Of a DNA stretch of 64,000 bases, positions 24,583-32,697 are shown one piece after another; the first letter of the stretch is position 1; each line of letters starts with the position of its first letter. The stretch covers positions 62,001 to 126,000 of the forward strand of contig JAHHQM010000005.1 in assembly GCA_020026395.1 (NCBI GenBank), read 5' to 3'. Origin of the DNA: Alistipes sp. (GTDB lineage Bacteria; Bacteroidota; Bacteroidia; Bacteroidales; Rikenellaceae). The notes beneath the pieces are model-generated. The model searched no databases. It was not told where the DNA came from and worked only from the letters and a program-made list of their open reading frames with translations. Both the position numbers and the translations under genes were made by a program.

Positions 24583-25623
24583 ATGAGATCTTCAATTTTA
24601 ATCATTTACACCGGAGGAACGATCGGCATGAAAACCGATGCCGAAACCGGTGCGCTGGTGCCCTTCGACTTCAGCGGCATTTACGATGAGTTTCCGTCCC
24701 TGCGCCGCCTGAACGTGGACATCGACATCCACACCATCTCGCCGATCATCGACTCCTCGAACGTGATGCCCGAGAACTGGATCGAACTGGCCGAGATCAT
24801 CCGCGACAACTATACGCGCTACGACGGATTCGTCGTGCTTCACGGTACCGACACGATGTCCTACTCGGCATCGGCACTGAGTTTCCTCTTGGAAAACCTC
24901 TCGAAACCCGTTGTTTTCACGGGCAGTCAGATTCCGATCGGCGTGCTGCGTACGGACGGCCGCGAGAACCTCATCACCGCCATAGAGATTGCGGGTACGC
25001 GCCGCAGCAACCACCCCGAAATGGCGATGGTGCCCGAAGTGTCGCTTTACTTCCAAAACCGCCTGTTCCGTGCCAACCGCTCCACGAAGCGCAGTGCCGA
25101 GGCTTTGAGTGCGTTCCGCTCGAACAACTACCCCGCACTGGCCGAGGTGGGCGTGAACATCACCTACAACCCCACGGCCATCCACTACCCGCAACAACCC
25201 GAAGAGGCCGAGCTGAAGATCGCCACCCGCCTGGGTGACGGCATCGAAATCATCAAGCTCTTCCCCGGCATGAGCGAGCAGATGCTCCACGCCATGCTCA
25301 CCGCCCCCGGCCTGAATGCCGTCGTACTCGAAACGTTCGGTGCGGGCAACGCCCCCACCAAGCAGTGGTTCATCCGCGAAATCGAGGAGGCCATCCGCCG
25401 CGGAATCTACGTGGTGAACATCACGCAATGCGGCAGCGGCAACGTGTCAATGGATCTCTACGACACGGGCATCCACCTGCAACAGATCGGCGTGATCAGC
25501 GGTCACGACCTGACCACCGAGGCCGCCTGCACCAAACTCATGTACGTGCTGGGCAAAAACCTCTCGCGCGAGGAGACCATGGAGCTGCTCCGCAAGCCGC
25601 TCCGCGGAGAATTTACGCTTTAG
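24583..25623 (+). CDS. ansA: Type I L-asparaginase
   Basis: A 346-residue cytoplasmic-type asparaginase hydrolysing L-asparagine to aspartate and ammonia. There is no signal peptide, consistent with the AnsA rather than AnsB class. Active-site signatures are YTGGTIGM at residues 9-16 (nucleophilic Thr in the TGGT motif) and HGTDTM at 87-92 (second Thr, Asp), followed by PVVFTGSQIPIG. The C-terminal domain includes ETFGAGNAP and ITQCGSGNV. It starts 27 nt after tatD in the same unit. A long leader-like gap follows before exbB. Confidence 0.95.
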   Translation: MRSSILIIYTGGTIGMKTDAETGALVPFDFSGIYDEFPSLRRLNVDIDIHTISPIIDSSNVMPENWIELAEIIRDNYTRYDGFVVLHGTDTMSYSASALSFLLENLSKPVVFTGSQIPIGVLRTDGRENLITAIEIAGTRRSNHPEMAMVPEVSLYFQNRLFRANRSTKRSAEALSAFRSNNYPALAEVGVNITYNPTAIHYPQQPEEAELKIATRLGDGIEIIKLFPGMSEQMLHAMLTAPGLNAVVLETFGAGNAPTKQWFIREIEEAIRRGIYVVNITQCGSGNVSMDLYDTGIHLQQIGVISGHDLTTEAACTKLMYVLGKNLSREETMELLRKPLRGEFTL

Positions 25624-25980
25624 GTGATTGCAGGTTAGGAATATTTTTTATATATTTCGCACTGTTAAAGTACCTTAAACCGAGGTCATTGACCCGAAAA
25701 CGGACGACAAAAAGCGCATGATGTTCTGAAAATCAATCGAATACCATCGCCATTCGGTGTGTTTTGTGGTGAGTGATGCCCCCGTGGGAAAAGGGGCGCA
25801 CCCCCTCCGAAAACGGCGAAAAACTCGGCGAAAAGCAACTGAACAATAAAAAAATAATAAAAATTTAGGGGCAGACGATATTTTTTAGCACGCCCACCCC
25901 GCAAAACCGACACGTAAAACGAGATTTACAAAGAAGAATAAACAAAATCAACTAATCAAATTAATTTATTAAACACAACT
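25624..25980. other. 357-nt leader region of exbB operon
   Basis: The gap between ansA and exbB. It contains AT-rich blocks around 25645-25665 and 25850-25885 and a C/G-rich hairpin-prone segment near 25775-25805, but no clean TAnnTTTG box and no open frame I can support. It must hold the exbB promoter. Confidence 0.5.
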
Positions 25981-26787
25981 ATGAAAAAACTTTTTTTGAT
26001 TCTGTCGGTTGCCCTCTTCTCGCTGGGTACCGTTAACGCATTCGCGCAGGAGGAAGAGGCTGCTGCCCCCCAAGAGGCAACGACCGAAGTAGTAGCTGAA
26101 GAAGCTGCCGAGACCCCCGCAACGGCTCAAGAGCCCGCCGAAATGGAAGGTCAGACGATGCACCGCGTCCTGATGCAGAAGTTCCTGGAAGGTGGTTGGG
26201 AGTGGATGCTCCCCGTATTGCTCTGCTTGGTAATCGGTTTGGCCGTAGCCATCGAGCGTATTCTCTACCTGTCGCTTTCGACCATCAACACGAAGAAATT
26301 CATGGAGTCGGTTGAGAACGAGCTGAAGTCGAACGGCGTTGCCGCTGCCAAGGAACTGTGCCGCACCACCCGTGGCCCGATCGCTTCGATCTACTTCCAG
26401 GCATTGCTCCGCTACGAGCAGGGTAAGGATCTCGACGTTATCGAGAAATCGGTTGTTTCGTACGGTTCGGTTCAGACCGGCCAGATGGAGTCGGGTCTGT
26501 CGTGGATCGGCTTGTTCATCGCATTGAGCCCTATGTTGGGTTTCATGGGTACCGTTGTTGGTATGATCGGTGCATTCGATGCAATTCAGGCTGCAGGTGA
26601 TATCAGCCCGACGCTGGTTGCCGGTGGTATCAAGGTCGCTCTGTTGACTACCCTTATGGGTCTTATCGCTGCGGTTATTCTTCAGTTGTTCTATAACTAT
26701 ATCGTATCGAAGATCGACTCTTTGGTTAACGATATGGAGGATGCATCTATCGTTCTGATGGATACCCTGACTGATCAAAAGAAATAA
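25981..26787 (+). CDS. exbB: ExbB/TolQ/MotA family proton channel protein
   Basis: A 268-residue membrane protein forming the proton channel that powers TonB. It begins with a signal-like helix (MKKLFLILSVALFSLGTVNAFA) and a 35-residue Glu/Ala-rich periplasmic segment, as is usual for Bacteroidetes ExbB. TM1 is about residues 73-92 (WEWMLPVLLCLVIGLAVAIE). TM2 and TM3 are about 175-200 (WIGLFIALSPMLGFMGTVVGMIGAF) and 215-245 (VAGGIKVALLTTLMGLIAAVILQLFYNYI), with the conserved Thr in GTVVGM and ALLTTLMG. It is the first gene of exbB / unknown / exbD / exbD. By family it energises outer-membrane receptors with the TonB at 13.7 kb or another. Confidence 0.93.
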   Translation: MKKLFLILSVALFSLGTVNAFAQEEEAAAPQEATTEVVAEEAAETPATAQEPAEMEGQTMHRVLMQKFLEGGWEWMLPVLLCLVIGLAVAIERILYLSLSTINTKKFMESVENELKSNGVAAAKELCRTTRGPIASIYFQALLRYEQGKDLDVIEKSVVSYGSVQTGQMESGLSWIGLFIALSPMLGFMGTVVGMIGAFDAIQAAGDISPTLVAGGIKVALLTTLMGLIAAVILQLFYNYIVSKIDSLVNDMEDASIVLMDTLTDQKK

Positions 26788-26814
26788 TCGAACGTATAAA
26801 AGAATCAAAAACAA

Positions 26815-27252
26815 ATGAAAAAGGTTTTAAACATATTGCTGGGTCTCATGATGGTGATCACAGCTGCGTTGCTGATCTACGCAGCCGTATCGCCTCACCC
26901 CGAGAACAAAGCAGAGTTTGATCCGTCCATCAGCCTGAATCTGATGTGGGGTTATGCCCTCTTCGTATTCGCTCTGTGCTGTGCGATCTTCTGCGCTTTG
27001 TTCGGCATGATCAAGAATCCCGCAGGAATCAAGGGCACCATCCTTTCGTTGGCGCTGATCATCATCGTTGTCGGTGTGGCTTACTTCACCGCTGCCGGTC
27101 ATGACATTCAGATTCCCGACGTACAGAACAACACCTACTTCGGTGTAGGTGAAACCATTATCACTGACACGAGCATTTTGGTAACTTATGTTGCCGGTGC
27201 AGCTGCATTCGTAGTTGCCGTAGCAACCGAAATCTGGGGTATTTTCAAATAA
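26815..27252 (+). CDS. Small membrane protein of the exbB-exbD operon
   Basis: A 145-residue protein with about four hydrophobic segments (roughly residues 6-26, 44-68, 76-94 and 120-142), separated by a short periplasmic loop with PHPENKAEFDPS and a 25-residue loop with HDIQIPDVQNNTYFGVGE. It sits 27 nt after exbB and 15 nt before the first exbD, so it is co-transcribed and probably part of, or an assembly factor for, the same complex. I do not recognise a named family. There are no charged residues inside the helices that would suggest a second proton path. Confidence 0.85.
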   Translation: MKKVLNILLGLMMVITAALLIYAAVSPHPENKAEFDPSISLNLMWGYALFVFALCCAIFCALFGMIKNPAGIKGTILSLALIIIVVGVAYFTAAGHDIQIPDVQNNTYFGVGETIITDTSILVTYVAGAAAFVVAVATEIWGIFK

Positions 27253-27267
27253 TAACAAAGAAGTACA

Positions 27268-27873
27268 ATGGCAGGTAATAAAAGACAAGTTCAAGAAATT
27301 AATGCCGGTTCTATGGCCGACATCGCCTTCTTGCTGCTCATTTTCTTCTTGGTCGCCACTACGATGAATGTCGATACCGGTATCCAGCGTATGTTGCCCC
27401 CCATGCCCCCCGAGAACCAAAAGATGGAGGATATCAAGGTTAAGGAACGTAACCTCCTTCTGGTACTTGTTTCGGGTAACGGTAACATCATGATCGGTAC
27501 GGCCGACAATCAGCAGATTTGCGATCTCCGTCAGGTAAAGGACAAAGTCAAGGAATTTATCCTGAACCCGATGGATGCTGAAAATCTTCCCGAAAAGGTA
27601 GAAAAGGAAATCGAATTGGCCAATGGCAGCAAGTGGGTCTATCCCGAAAGTCAGGGCGTAGTTTCGTTGCAGACCACGCGTGACACGGGTTATCAGCCCT
27701 ACATCATGGTTCAGAACGAACTCACCCGTGCCTTCAACGAGGTACGTGACGAGGTAGCTATTAAAAAATTCGGTGATAAATTCGAAAACCTCACTGAGGA
27801 CAACCGTAAGGCTGTAGCCAAGGCTGTTCCCCAGAAGATTTCGGAGGCAGAGCCGAAGACAATTAAAAAATAG
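27268..27873 (+). CDS. exbD: ExbD/TolR family biopolymer transport protein (first copy)
   Basis: A 201-residue ExbD-type protein: a short cytoplasmic head (MAGNKRQVQEINAGSMADIA), one membrane helix of about residues 17-36 (MADIAFLLLIFFLVATTMNV) bearing the protonatable Asp18, and a periplasmic domain. The SMADIAFLLLIFFLV motif is typical. The periplasmic part has a Met/Pro-rich start (RMLPPMPPENQK) and a long C-terminal charged tail ending EPKTIKK, longer than in the second copy. It forms a probable heterocomplex with ExbB and the second ExbD. The duplicate in tandem is usual in Bacteroidetes. Confidence 0.94.
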   Translation: MAGNKRQVQEINAGSMADIAFLLLIFFLVATTMNVDTGIQRMLPPMPPENQKMEDIKVKERNLLLVLVSGNGNIMIGTADNQQICDLRQVKDKVKEFILNPMDAENLPEKVEKEIELANGSKWVYPESQGVVSLQTTRDTGYQPYIMVQNELTRAFNEVRDEVAIKKFGDKFENLTEDNRKAVAKAVPQKISEAEPKTIKK

Positions 27874-27879
27874 AAGATC

Positions 27880-28353
27880 ATGGCAGTAATGAAAAAGAAG
27901 GGCAACAAAGGTTTGCCTCCCATCTCGACAGCATCACTTCCTGACGTAATCTTCATGATTCTCTTCTTCTTCATGGTCTCGACGACCATGCGCGAACAAG
28001 AGTTGCGCGTAAGATACACTCTTCCCGAAGCTACCGAGGTACAGAAATTGGAAAAGAAATCGTTGGCTAACTACATTCACGTAGGTCCTCCGACGCGAGT
28101 TCTTCAGGCTCAGTTCGGTACGGCTCCCGTGATCCAGCTGAACGATTCTTACAGTACGACCAAGGACATTTTGGACTTTATTGCCGCTGCACGCGAGCAG
28201 CTCAGCGAGCAGGATCGTCCGGCAATGACCACCGTACTGAAAGCCGATAAGGATATCAAAATGGGTATGATCACCGACATCAAGCAGGAGTTGCGTCGTG
28301 CAGATGCACTGAAAATTTCGTACGCTGCTGCGAAGTCGCTGGGATACTATTAG
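27880..28353 (+). CDS. exbD: ExbD/TolR family biopolymer transport protein (second copy)
   Basis: A 157-residue ExbD paralogue, 6 nt after the first copy. It has a Lys-rich cytoplasmic start (MAVMKKKGNKGLPPIS) and one membrane helix of about residues 20-40 (SLPDVIFMILFFFMVSTTMR), with the functional Asp in the LPDVIF motif. The periplasmic domain is shorter (YTLPEATEVQKLEKK, then IDFIAAAREQL-like helix region). It ends the operon; a strong terminator follows 20 nt later. Sequence divergence from the first copy is large, pointing to an old duplication with distinct roles. Confidence 0.94.
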   Translation: MAVMKKKGNKGLPPISTASLPDVIFMILFFFMVSTTMREQELRVRYTLPEATEVQKLEKKSLANYIHVGPPTRVLQAQFGTAPVIQLNDSYSTTKDILDFIAAAREQLSEQDRPAMTTVLKADKDIKMGMITDIKQELRRADALKISYAAAKSLGYY

Positions 28354-28372
28354 TAGATTCCTTCACGCAAGC

Positions 28373-28409
28373 AAAAAGAGGATAACCCCTTGGGTTGTCC
28401 TCTTTTTTT
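28373..28409 (+). terminator. Terminator of exbB-exbD operon
   Basis: AAAAAGAGGATAACC pairs with GGGTTGTCCTCTTTTT across four bases, followed by more Ts. Confidence 0.92.
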
Positions 28410-28804
28410 GTGCCTTTGGGGGAAGGGAGGAGCAGGCGAACGGAAGTCGGCGGGACGGACGGCTTGCGGGGCGAGCGGCTGACAAACGGACGGACGGAGG
28501 GACGAGAGGACGAGCGGGCAGACGGGCAGACGGGCAACGAAGAGACAGACAGGGAACGGGAGTCGGGTAGACGGAAATTCGGCCGTTGGTTGGAGGCCTT
28601 TGCGGGCGGAAACTCTGCGGAGGATCTTACAGGAGCTATTTTTGCGGATTTTGTCGGGCGGCAGGATAATGGCAAGCACGGATTGATGGCAGGAAGGATC
28701 AAAGACAGAAAACACGCCGTTGATCCGAGAAGAAATAAAAACACCCGCCCCGAAACAAATACAAAAATATCCCCCAACAAACGCCCTTGGGGAAAGGCAC
28801 ACCT
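28410..28804. other. 395-nt gap with purine-rich microrepeats, no supported gene
   Basis: Between converging exbD and rnhB. Positions 28450-28560 are G/A-rich on the plus strand with overlapping short words (ACGGACGG, GGGCAGAC twice, GAGACAGACAGG). An open frame crosses it but is Arg/Gly/Glu/Asp low complexity, so I do not call it. No promoter or RNA structure stands out. Confidence 0.55.
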
Positions 28805-29401
28805 TTAAAACAGCTCCGTCTGCCCGATTGTGTGGTTGAACGTCAGACGGTGATGAGGCGTAAGGCCGTATTTGAGAATGGCCCGTCGATGCTCCTTTGT
28901 GGGATAGCCTTTGTTCTTCAACCAGCCGTATTCGGGGAACTCCTCCGCCAGATGCTCCATATATTCGTCACGATGCGTTTTGGCCAAAACCGAAGCCGCC
29001 GCAATATCGGCATAGGTGGCATCGCCTTTGATGACGCACTGATAGGGCAGCTCCAGCTTCGTACGGAATCGGTTGCCGTCGATCGCCAGGAACTCGGGCG
29101 CAGGATCCAAACGCGCAACCGCCAGCGACATCCCCTCGAACGAGGCATTGAGGATATTGATCTCATCGATGCGTGCCGCCGAAACCGCCTCCACCGCCCA
29201 GGCCACCGCCTCGCGTTCGATCACCTCGCGCAACAAATCGCGGTTACGACGGGTCATCTGCTTCGAATCGTTGAGCAGCGGGTGGTGGAAGTCGCGCGGA
29301 AGGATCACCGCCGCGGCAAAAACGGGTCCTGCCAGACATCCGCGGCCTGCCTCATCGCATCCCGCCTCCAAAAGATCGTATTGAAACTGATTTTCGAGCA
29401 T
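28805..29401 (-). CDS. rnhB: Ribonuclease HII
   Basis: A 198-residue endonuclease cutting the RNA strand of RNA-DNA hybrids and single ribonucleotides in DNA. The start MLENQFQYDLLE at 29401 is chosen over an upstream in-frame ATG because the family begins just before the active site. Key residues: Asp and Glu of CDEAGRG (about residues 15-21), the Asp of PEFLAIDGN near residue 101, and KGDATYADIAAASVLAKTHRDEYM, with the fourth acidic residue and the Lys-Thr-type motif. The C-terminal NKGYPTKEHRRAILKYGLTPHHR is standard. It is a single gene, divergent from the DUF6427-like gene. Confidence 0.95.
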   Translation of the reverse strand: MLENQFQYDLLEAGCDEAGRGCLAGPVFAAAVILPRDFHHPLLNDSKQMTRRNRDLLREVIEREAVAWAVEAVSAARIDEINILNASFEGMSLAVARLDPAPEFLAIDGNRFRTKLELPYQCVIKGDATYADIAAASVLAKTHRDEYMEHLAEEFPEYGWLKNKGYPTKEHRRAILKYGLTPHHRLTFNHTIGQTELF

Positions 29402-29506
29402 AGTATTCGCAGTTTGCCCCGTCCGCACACATCCGCCCTTCCGACCAAACGAAAGGCTCAAATCCCGCGAAAACAAGGCTTAATCGGATGACAAAGTTAC
29501 TAAATA

Positions 29507-29539
29507 TTTGGTTTTGCACGGGCTTTTTCGCTACTTTTG
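29507..29539 (+). promoter_or_regulatory. Promoter of polytopic membrane protein gene
   Basis: TTTG (29507-29510), 21 nt, TACTTTTG (29532-29539), 26 nt before the ATG at 29566. It lies inside the longer in-frame open frame from 29488, which argues for the 29566 start. Confidence 0.75.
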
Positions 29540-29565
29540 CAGTCGAATCAGAAGGTTTCCAAGAG

Positions 29566-30828
29566 ATGAAATTCGACTTTGCACGACTGCCGTTCATACC
29601 CGCGTTTTTCGCGTTGCTGATATTGTCCCTGCTTTGGGCGAACACCTACATCATGCCCGATGCCGTGCACGCCGACCAGCTTGTGGCCGCCACCCTCAAA
29701 GCCGATTCCCTTGCAACCACACCCGCGGAGGCCAAGAGACAACCCTTTACGGACACTTCCGCAGCCCCGCAACAAATTCCGACTCCGCACGACACAACCG
29801 CTCAAGGCGACCACCCCGCCACCCCGAATCCCCTTCCGACCGATTCGCTGACGGGCATCACGGCCTCGGATTCCACCCTTTTGAGCCACCCCGATACCCG
29901 CGTCCAAGCGCTTTCAGAACCCGCGTCCGCCCGCCTCGAAAAACCGTGGACACCGCCCCGTATGGCCTTCGAGATGCCCGCGACGCTGATCCGCAATTTC
30001 GCGGCACACCACCCCTTCTGGGGAAAAATGCTCGCCATCTTTGTGATCCTCTTTATGGGCGTCACGATCGGTCGCGTTGCCCTGCGCCACAACCTCTATA
30101 CGGTCAATAGCGCACTGCCTATACCCCTGAGTTTCATGTTGATCCTTCTGATCGGCAGCCGCGGACTGATGCCCTCGGCACTGGTCGGCATGCTCTTTTT
30201 CGCACTGGCCGTCAAGAACTTCGCCCGCTGTTTTCGAAGCGGTTACACGTTCGACGCCAACTTCCGCGCAGGCCTCTATTCGGGACTGATGATCCTCGTA
30301 CACCCCGCATCCATACCCCTCGTGGTGCTCTTTCCCATCGCGCTGTTTATCTTCAACAGAACCTTGCGTGAAGCGGTCGTGGCCAGCGCAGGACTGCTCT
30401 TCCCCGCACTCGTCTGCTCCTACCTGAACTGGGGCATGCGCGGCGATTTCACCGCCCCCCTGTGGCAGATGTGGCGGCAATTCTCCACGGGCGCAATCGG
30501 CGGATTCCTCACCCGATTCACCCTGCCCGATACCCCCATCCAGATTGCCATTACGGTGCTCACCCTTTTGAGCATCGCCCTGGTGCTCAACCTCCTTTAC
30601 ACGATCGGCACCAAACCGCGCTATATCCTTCTTTACGCCATTTGCGCGACATTCATCGGCCTGATGTTGTGCCTCTCACCCTCGGCCGACGCCCCCACCA
30701 CGGCCTTTGTCGCCATTCCCGCCTCGCTGCTCATCACGGGATTTTTGGTACGCATCCCGCGCCTCGGATCGACAATTTTGGTCGTCGTTTTGTTCGTGGC
30801 AACCGTAATCCGTATACTATTACAATAG
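29566..30828 (+). CDS. Polytopic membrane protein (DUF6427-like)
   Basis: A 420-residue inner-membrane protein. The start MKFDFARLPF at 29566 follows a full promoter; the in-frame ATG at 29488 would precede transcription. The first helix is about residues 11-29 (IPAFFALLILSLLWANTYI), a Pro/Thr/Ser-rich loop of about 110 residues follows, then eight or so helices from about residue 145 on. SRGLMPSALVGMLFFALAVK and YSGLMILVHPASIPLVV are the most conserved-looking parts. It resembles the DUF6427 family of unknown function (tentative), but the long loop is unusual. No partner gene is adjacent: rnhB is divergent and the next gene is a broken regulator. Confidence 0.75.
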   Translation: MKFDFARLPFIPAFFALLILSLLWANTYIMPDAVHADQLVAATLKADSLATTPAEAKRQPFTDTSAAPQQIPTPHDTTAQGDHPATPNPLPTDSLTGITASDSTLLSHPDTRVQALSEPASARLEKPWTPPRMAFEMPATLIRNFAAHHPFWGKMLAIFVILFMGVTIGRVALRHNLYTVNSALPIPLSFMLILLIGSRGLMPSALVGMLFFALAVKNFARCFRSGYTFDANFRAGLYSGLMILVHPASIPLVVLFPIALFIFNRTLREAVVASAGLLFPALVCSYLNWGMRGDFTAPLWQMWRQFSTGAIGGFLTRFTLPDTPIQIAITVLTLLSIALVLNLLYTIGTKPRYILLYAICATFIGLMLCLSPSADAPTTAFVAIPASLLITGFLVRIPRLGSTILVVVLFVATVIRILLQ

Positions 30829-30970
30829 TAAATTTAGTTCTATTTGGATCACATTTGATTACAAACGGACTAAAAGCACTACGAAGAGAATAAAAGATTA
30901 TTATTACTAAATTTTTCATTGTATTTTTATTCTCCCCCGTCAAAAAATCACGGGACTGATCCAAAATACA

Positions 30971-31860
30971 ATGACTATGAAACAACCCACGACGGCACCA
31001 ACGCCCCAACCCATGATTGTACGTTATGTCGAGAACATGCATAACGGCATACAGTCACACAACTTGTCGCGCTATGCACTCGGATACGTCATTCACGGTA
31101 CGAAAAACATCTACACGGGCGACCATTGCAAGAAGGCCACACGCGGCGATCTTTTTTATTTGGGTACGGACAATCAGTATGTGGAGAACATCCCCATGCC
31201 GACCCAAGCCTCCGAACAAATCGTTTTTTACTACACGCCCGAGGATCTGCAACGCATCGTCATGCAGCTCAATCTCACGTACGGCATGACCGTAAGCAAC
31301 CACCACGTTTGCGAGAAATGCCGCACGGCGACCAATATGGTGATGAACGGGTGGGATGCCCTTCGGAATTTCTTCACGAGCACGGCCATCAGCCTGCGCA
31401 CGGAGCAGACGCCGCACGACCACACGGCCGAAATGATCAAGATGACGGAATTGATCCATCTGATTCTGGCACACACGAGGATTGCTGCCTGAAATACCGC
31501 CTGTTGAGCAACATCGACTCGTCGGAGGGGAATTTCGAGGTGGAGATCTACGACTACGTGTTCGAGGATTTGTCGATCCGCGAGCTGACCGAGCGTACGA
31601 ATCGTTCGCAGACCTCTTTCAAGAAGGAGTTCCAGCGCCATTTCGAGATGCCGCCCCACAAATGGTTTATCCGTCAGCGACTGAACCATTTGCGCCTGTT
31701 GTTGATAGCGAGCAGCAAATCCATTTCGGAGATCGGCAATGCCTGTTCGTTTCCCAACACATCGCACTACATCAAACTCTTCAAGAAGGAATTCGGCATC
31801 ACCCCGGCAAATTATCGGTGTCAATATGCCCGCCAGCACGCCGAGGAGTTGGCGGAATAG
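30971..31860 (+). pseudogene. AraC family transcriptional regulator, frameshifted
   Basis: Two overlapping frames together encode one AraC-type regulator of about 296 residues. The N-terminal ligand-binding part (frame from ATG 30971, 173 codons, stop at 31490) includes GTKNIYTGDHCKKATRGDLFYLG. The C-terminal part continues in another phase from about 31477 (EDCCLKYRLLSNIDSSE) to 31860 and holds the two helix-turn-helix motifs: IRELTERTNRSQTSFKKEFQ and ISEIGNACSFPNTSHYIKLF with the closing FGITPANYR. Adding one G after position 31477 (ACGAGG to ACGGAGG) restores one open frame, so a one-base deletion, or a sequencing error, is the likely cause. Codon use is normal across the break, pointing to a recent event. 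Confidence 0.85.
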
Positions 31861-32041
31861 CGCCTGAAGCCCGACGAATCCGACAATAAACCGCCTTTTC
31901 ATAGGAAAAACAAAGGCAAAAAGAACAACCAAAAACGACCAACGCACGCAGAATCCGAATTTTATAATACTGACAATCTGCATATTAGTGACGGAGATAA
32001 TAAAAATTTTAGGATAAAAGAGAACAATTTCGATCAAATAA
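31861..32041. other. AT-richer spacer before candidate small RNA
   Basis: No open frame or hairpin I can support; it becomes A-rich towards 32000-32040, as expected upstream of a strong promoter. Confidence 0.4.
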
Positions 32042-32073
32042 TTTGGAAAACCAGGGGAAATGACTTATCTTTG
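32042..32073 (+). promoter_or_regulatory. Perfect Bacteroidetes promoter with no downstream ORF
   Basis: TTTG (32042-32045), 20 nt, TATCTTTG (32066-32073): exact consensus and optimal spacing, in a region without a coding sequence for the next 600 nt. Confidence 0.85.
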
Positions 32074-32078
32074 TATAG

Positions 32079-32174
32079 TAAAGATATGGGATCTGATCCC
32101 AACTCTCATTAACCTAAACTAACCTAACCAGAAGAGACTCGCAGGTGCCCACCTCAGTCTCTTCTTTTCATTTT
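32079..32174 (+). ncRNA. Candidate small RNA of about 95 nt
   Basis: Predicted transcript from a perfect promoter to an intrinsic terminator. Near the 5' end GGGA and TCCC (32088-32100) form a short hairpin; a pyrimidine/A-rich single-stranded middle (32101-32129) repeats the word AACCTAA or ACTAACC; the 3' hairpin is AGAAGAGACT (32130-32139) paired with AGTCTCTTCT (32156-32165), with AGGTG-ccc-ACCT inside, then TTTCATTTT. There is no ORF of note. The 6S and Bacteroidales-1 RNAs have comparable promoter-to-terminator layout, but I cannot assign it to either. It could act by base pairing through its unpaired middle. Confidence 0.6.
32130..32174 (+). terminator. Terminator of the candidate small RNA
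   Basis: Ten-bp outer stem AGAAGAGACT / AGTCTCTTCT with an inner AGGTG/ACCT stem, followed by TTTCATTTT. Confidence 0.8.
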
Positions 32175-32663
32175 AAGGGTTTTCGAACAATGGGATACGC
32201 CCCGAAACGCGACACCGATTTTTCATAGCCCCCACCATTCCAAAGCGCCACATCGATTTTCCGCACCATCCCCGACACCCCACGCCCCGACACGCGAGGC
32301 CGTTTTGGGGAACAGGTTGTTGTTCCACGGGGTGCATTTTCTGCAAAGGGTTCTGCTTGAACCTATTTTCTCCGCGGAGAAACGCTTTTTTTATATCCCT
32401 AATACCCGTATCACATCGAGGGAGCGGTGTAGGGACAAGGGGCGTGCGACGTGTGTGGCATTTCTACCCCGCAAGCATCCGCCACCCTCTCTCCGCACCC
32501 CGTCCACCCTTCGCCGCCACCAGTTCCGCCCCGTCCTCCCGCCTCCTTCTCCGCCCGCGAAATTCCACGCCCCCACAACCCGATCCTTAAGATCTCCCCC
32601 AAAAAGAACCCGTTTGGGCTGAAAATAGTTGAAGTCGCCCTCCTTTTTATCAATTATTTTTCC
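32175..32663. other. 489-nt C-rich gap with no supported gene
   Basis: Strongly C-biased plus strand, especially 32460-32580. Open frames through it read as Pro/Ser/Arg low complexity. A degenerate copy of the recurrent palindrome (GTTCCACGGGGTGC) lies at 32322-32335. The right end becomes AT-rich and carries the lipA promoter. Confidence 0.5.
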
Positions 32664-32671
32664 TACTTTTG
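32664..32671 (+). promoter_or_regulatory. -7 box of lipA-lipB-recJ promoter
   Basis: TACTTTTG, 26 nt before the lipA ATG. The -33 element is not recognisable. Confidence 0.55.
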
Positions 32672-32697
32672 CATTAATAGGAAAATAATGAACTTAA

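Noticed and set aside
28395..28808. A 137-codon frame in the gap after the exbD operon
   Set aside because: Starts in the terminator and is Glu/Arg/Gly microrepeat sequence.
15697..32174. Riboswitch upstream of the ABC importer (for example cobalamin)
   Set aside because: Only 79 nt separate tRNA-Pro and the importer gene, filled by promoters; there is no room for an aptamer.
32079..32174. Assignment of the candidate RNA as 6S or Bacteroidales-1 RNA
   Set aside because: I could not confirm the characteristic bulged stem of 6S, nor the usual position downstream of rplT; left unnamed.
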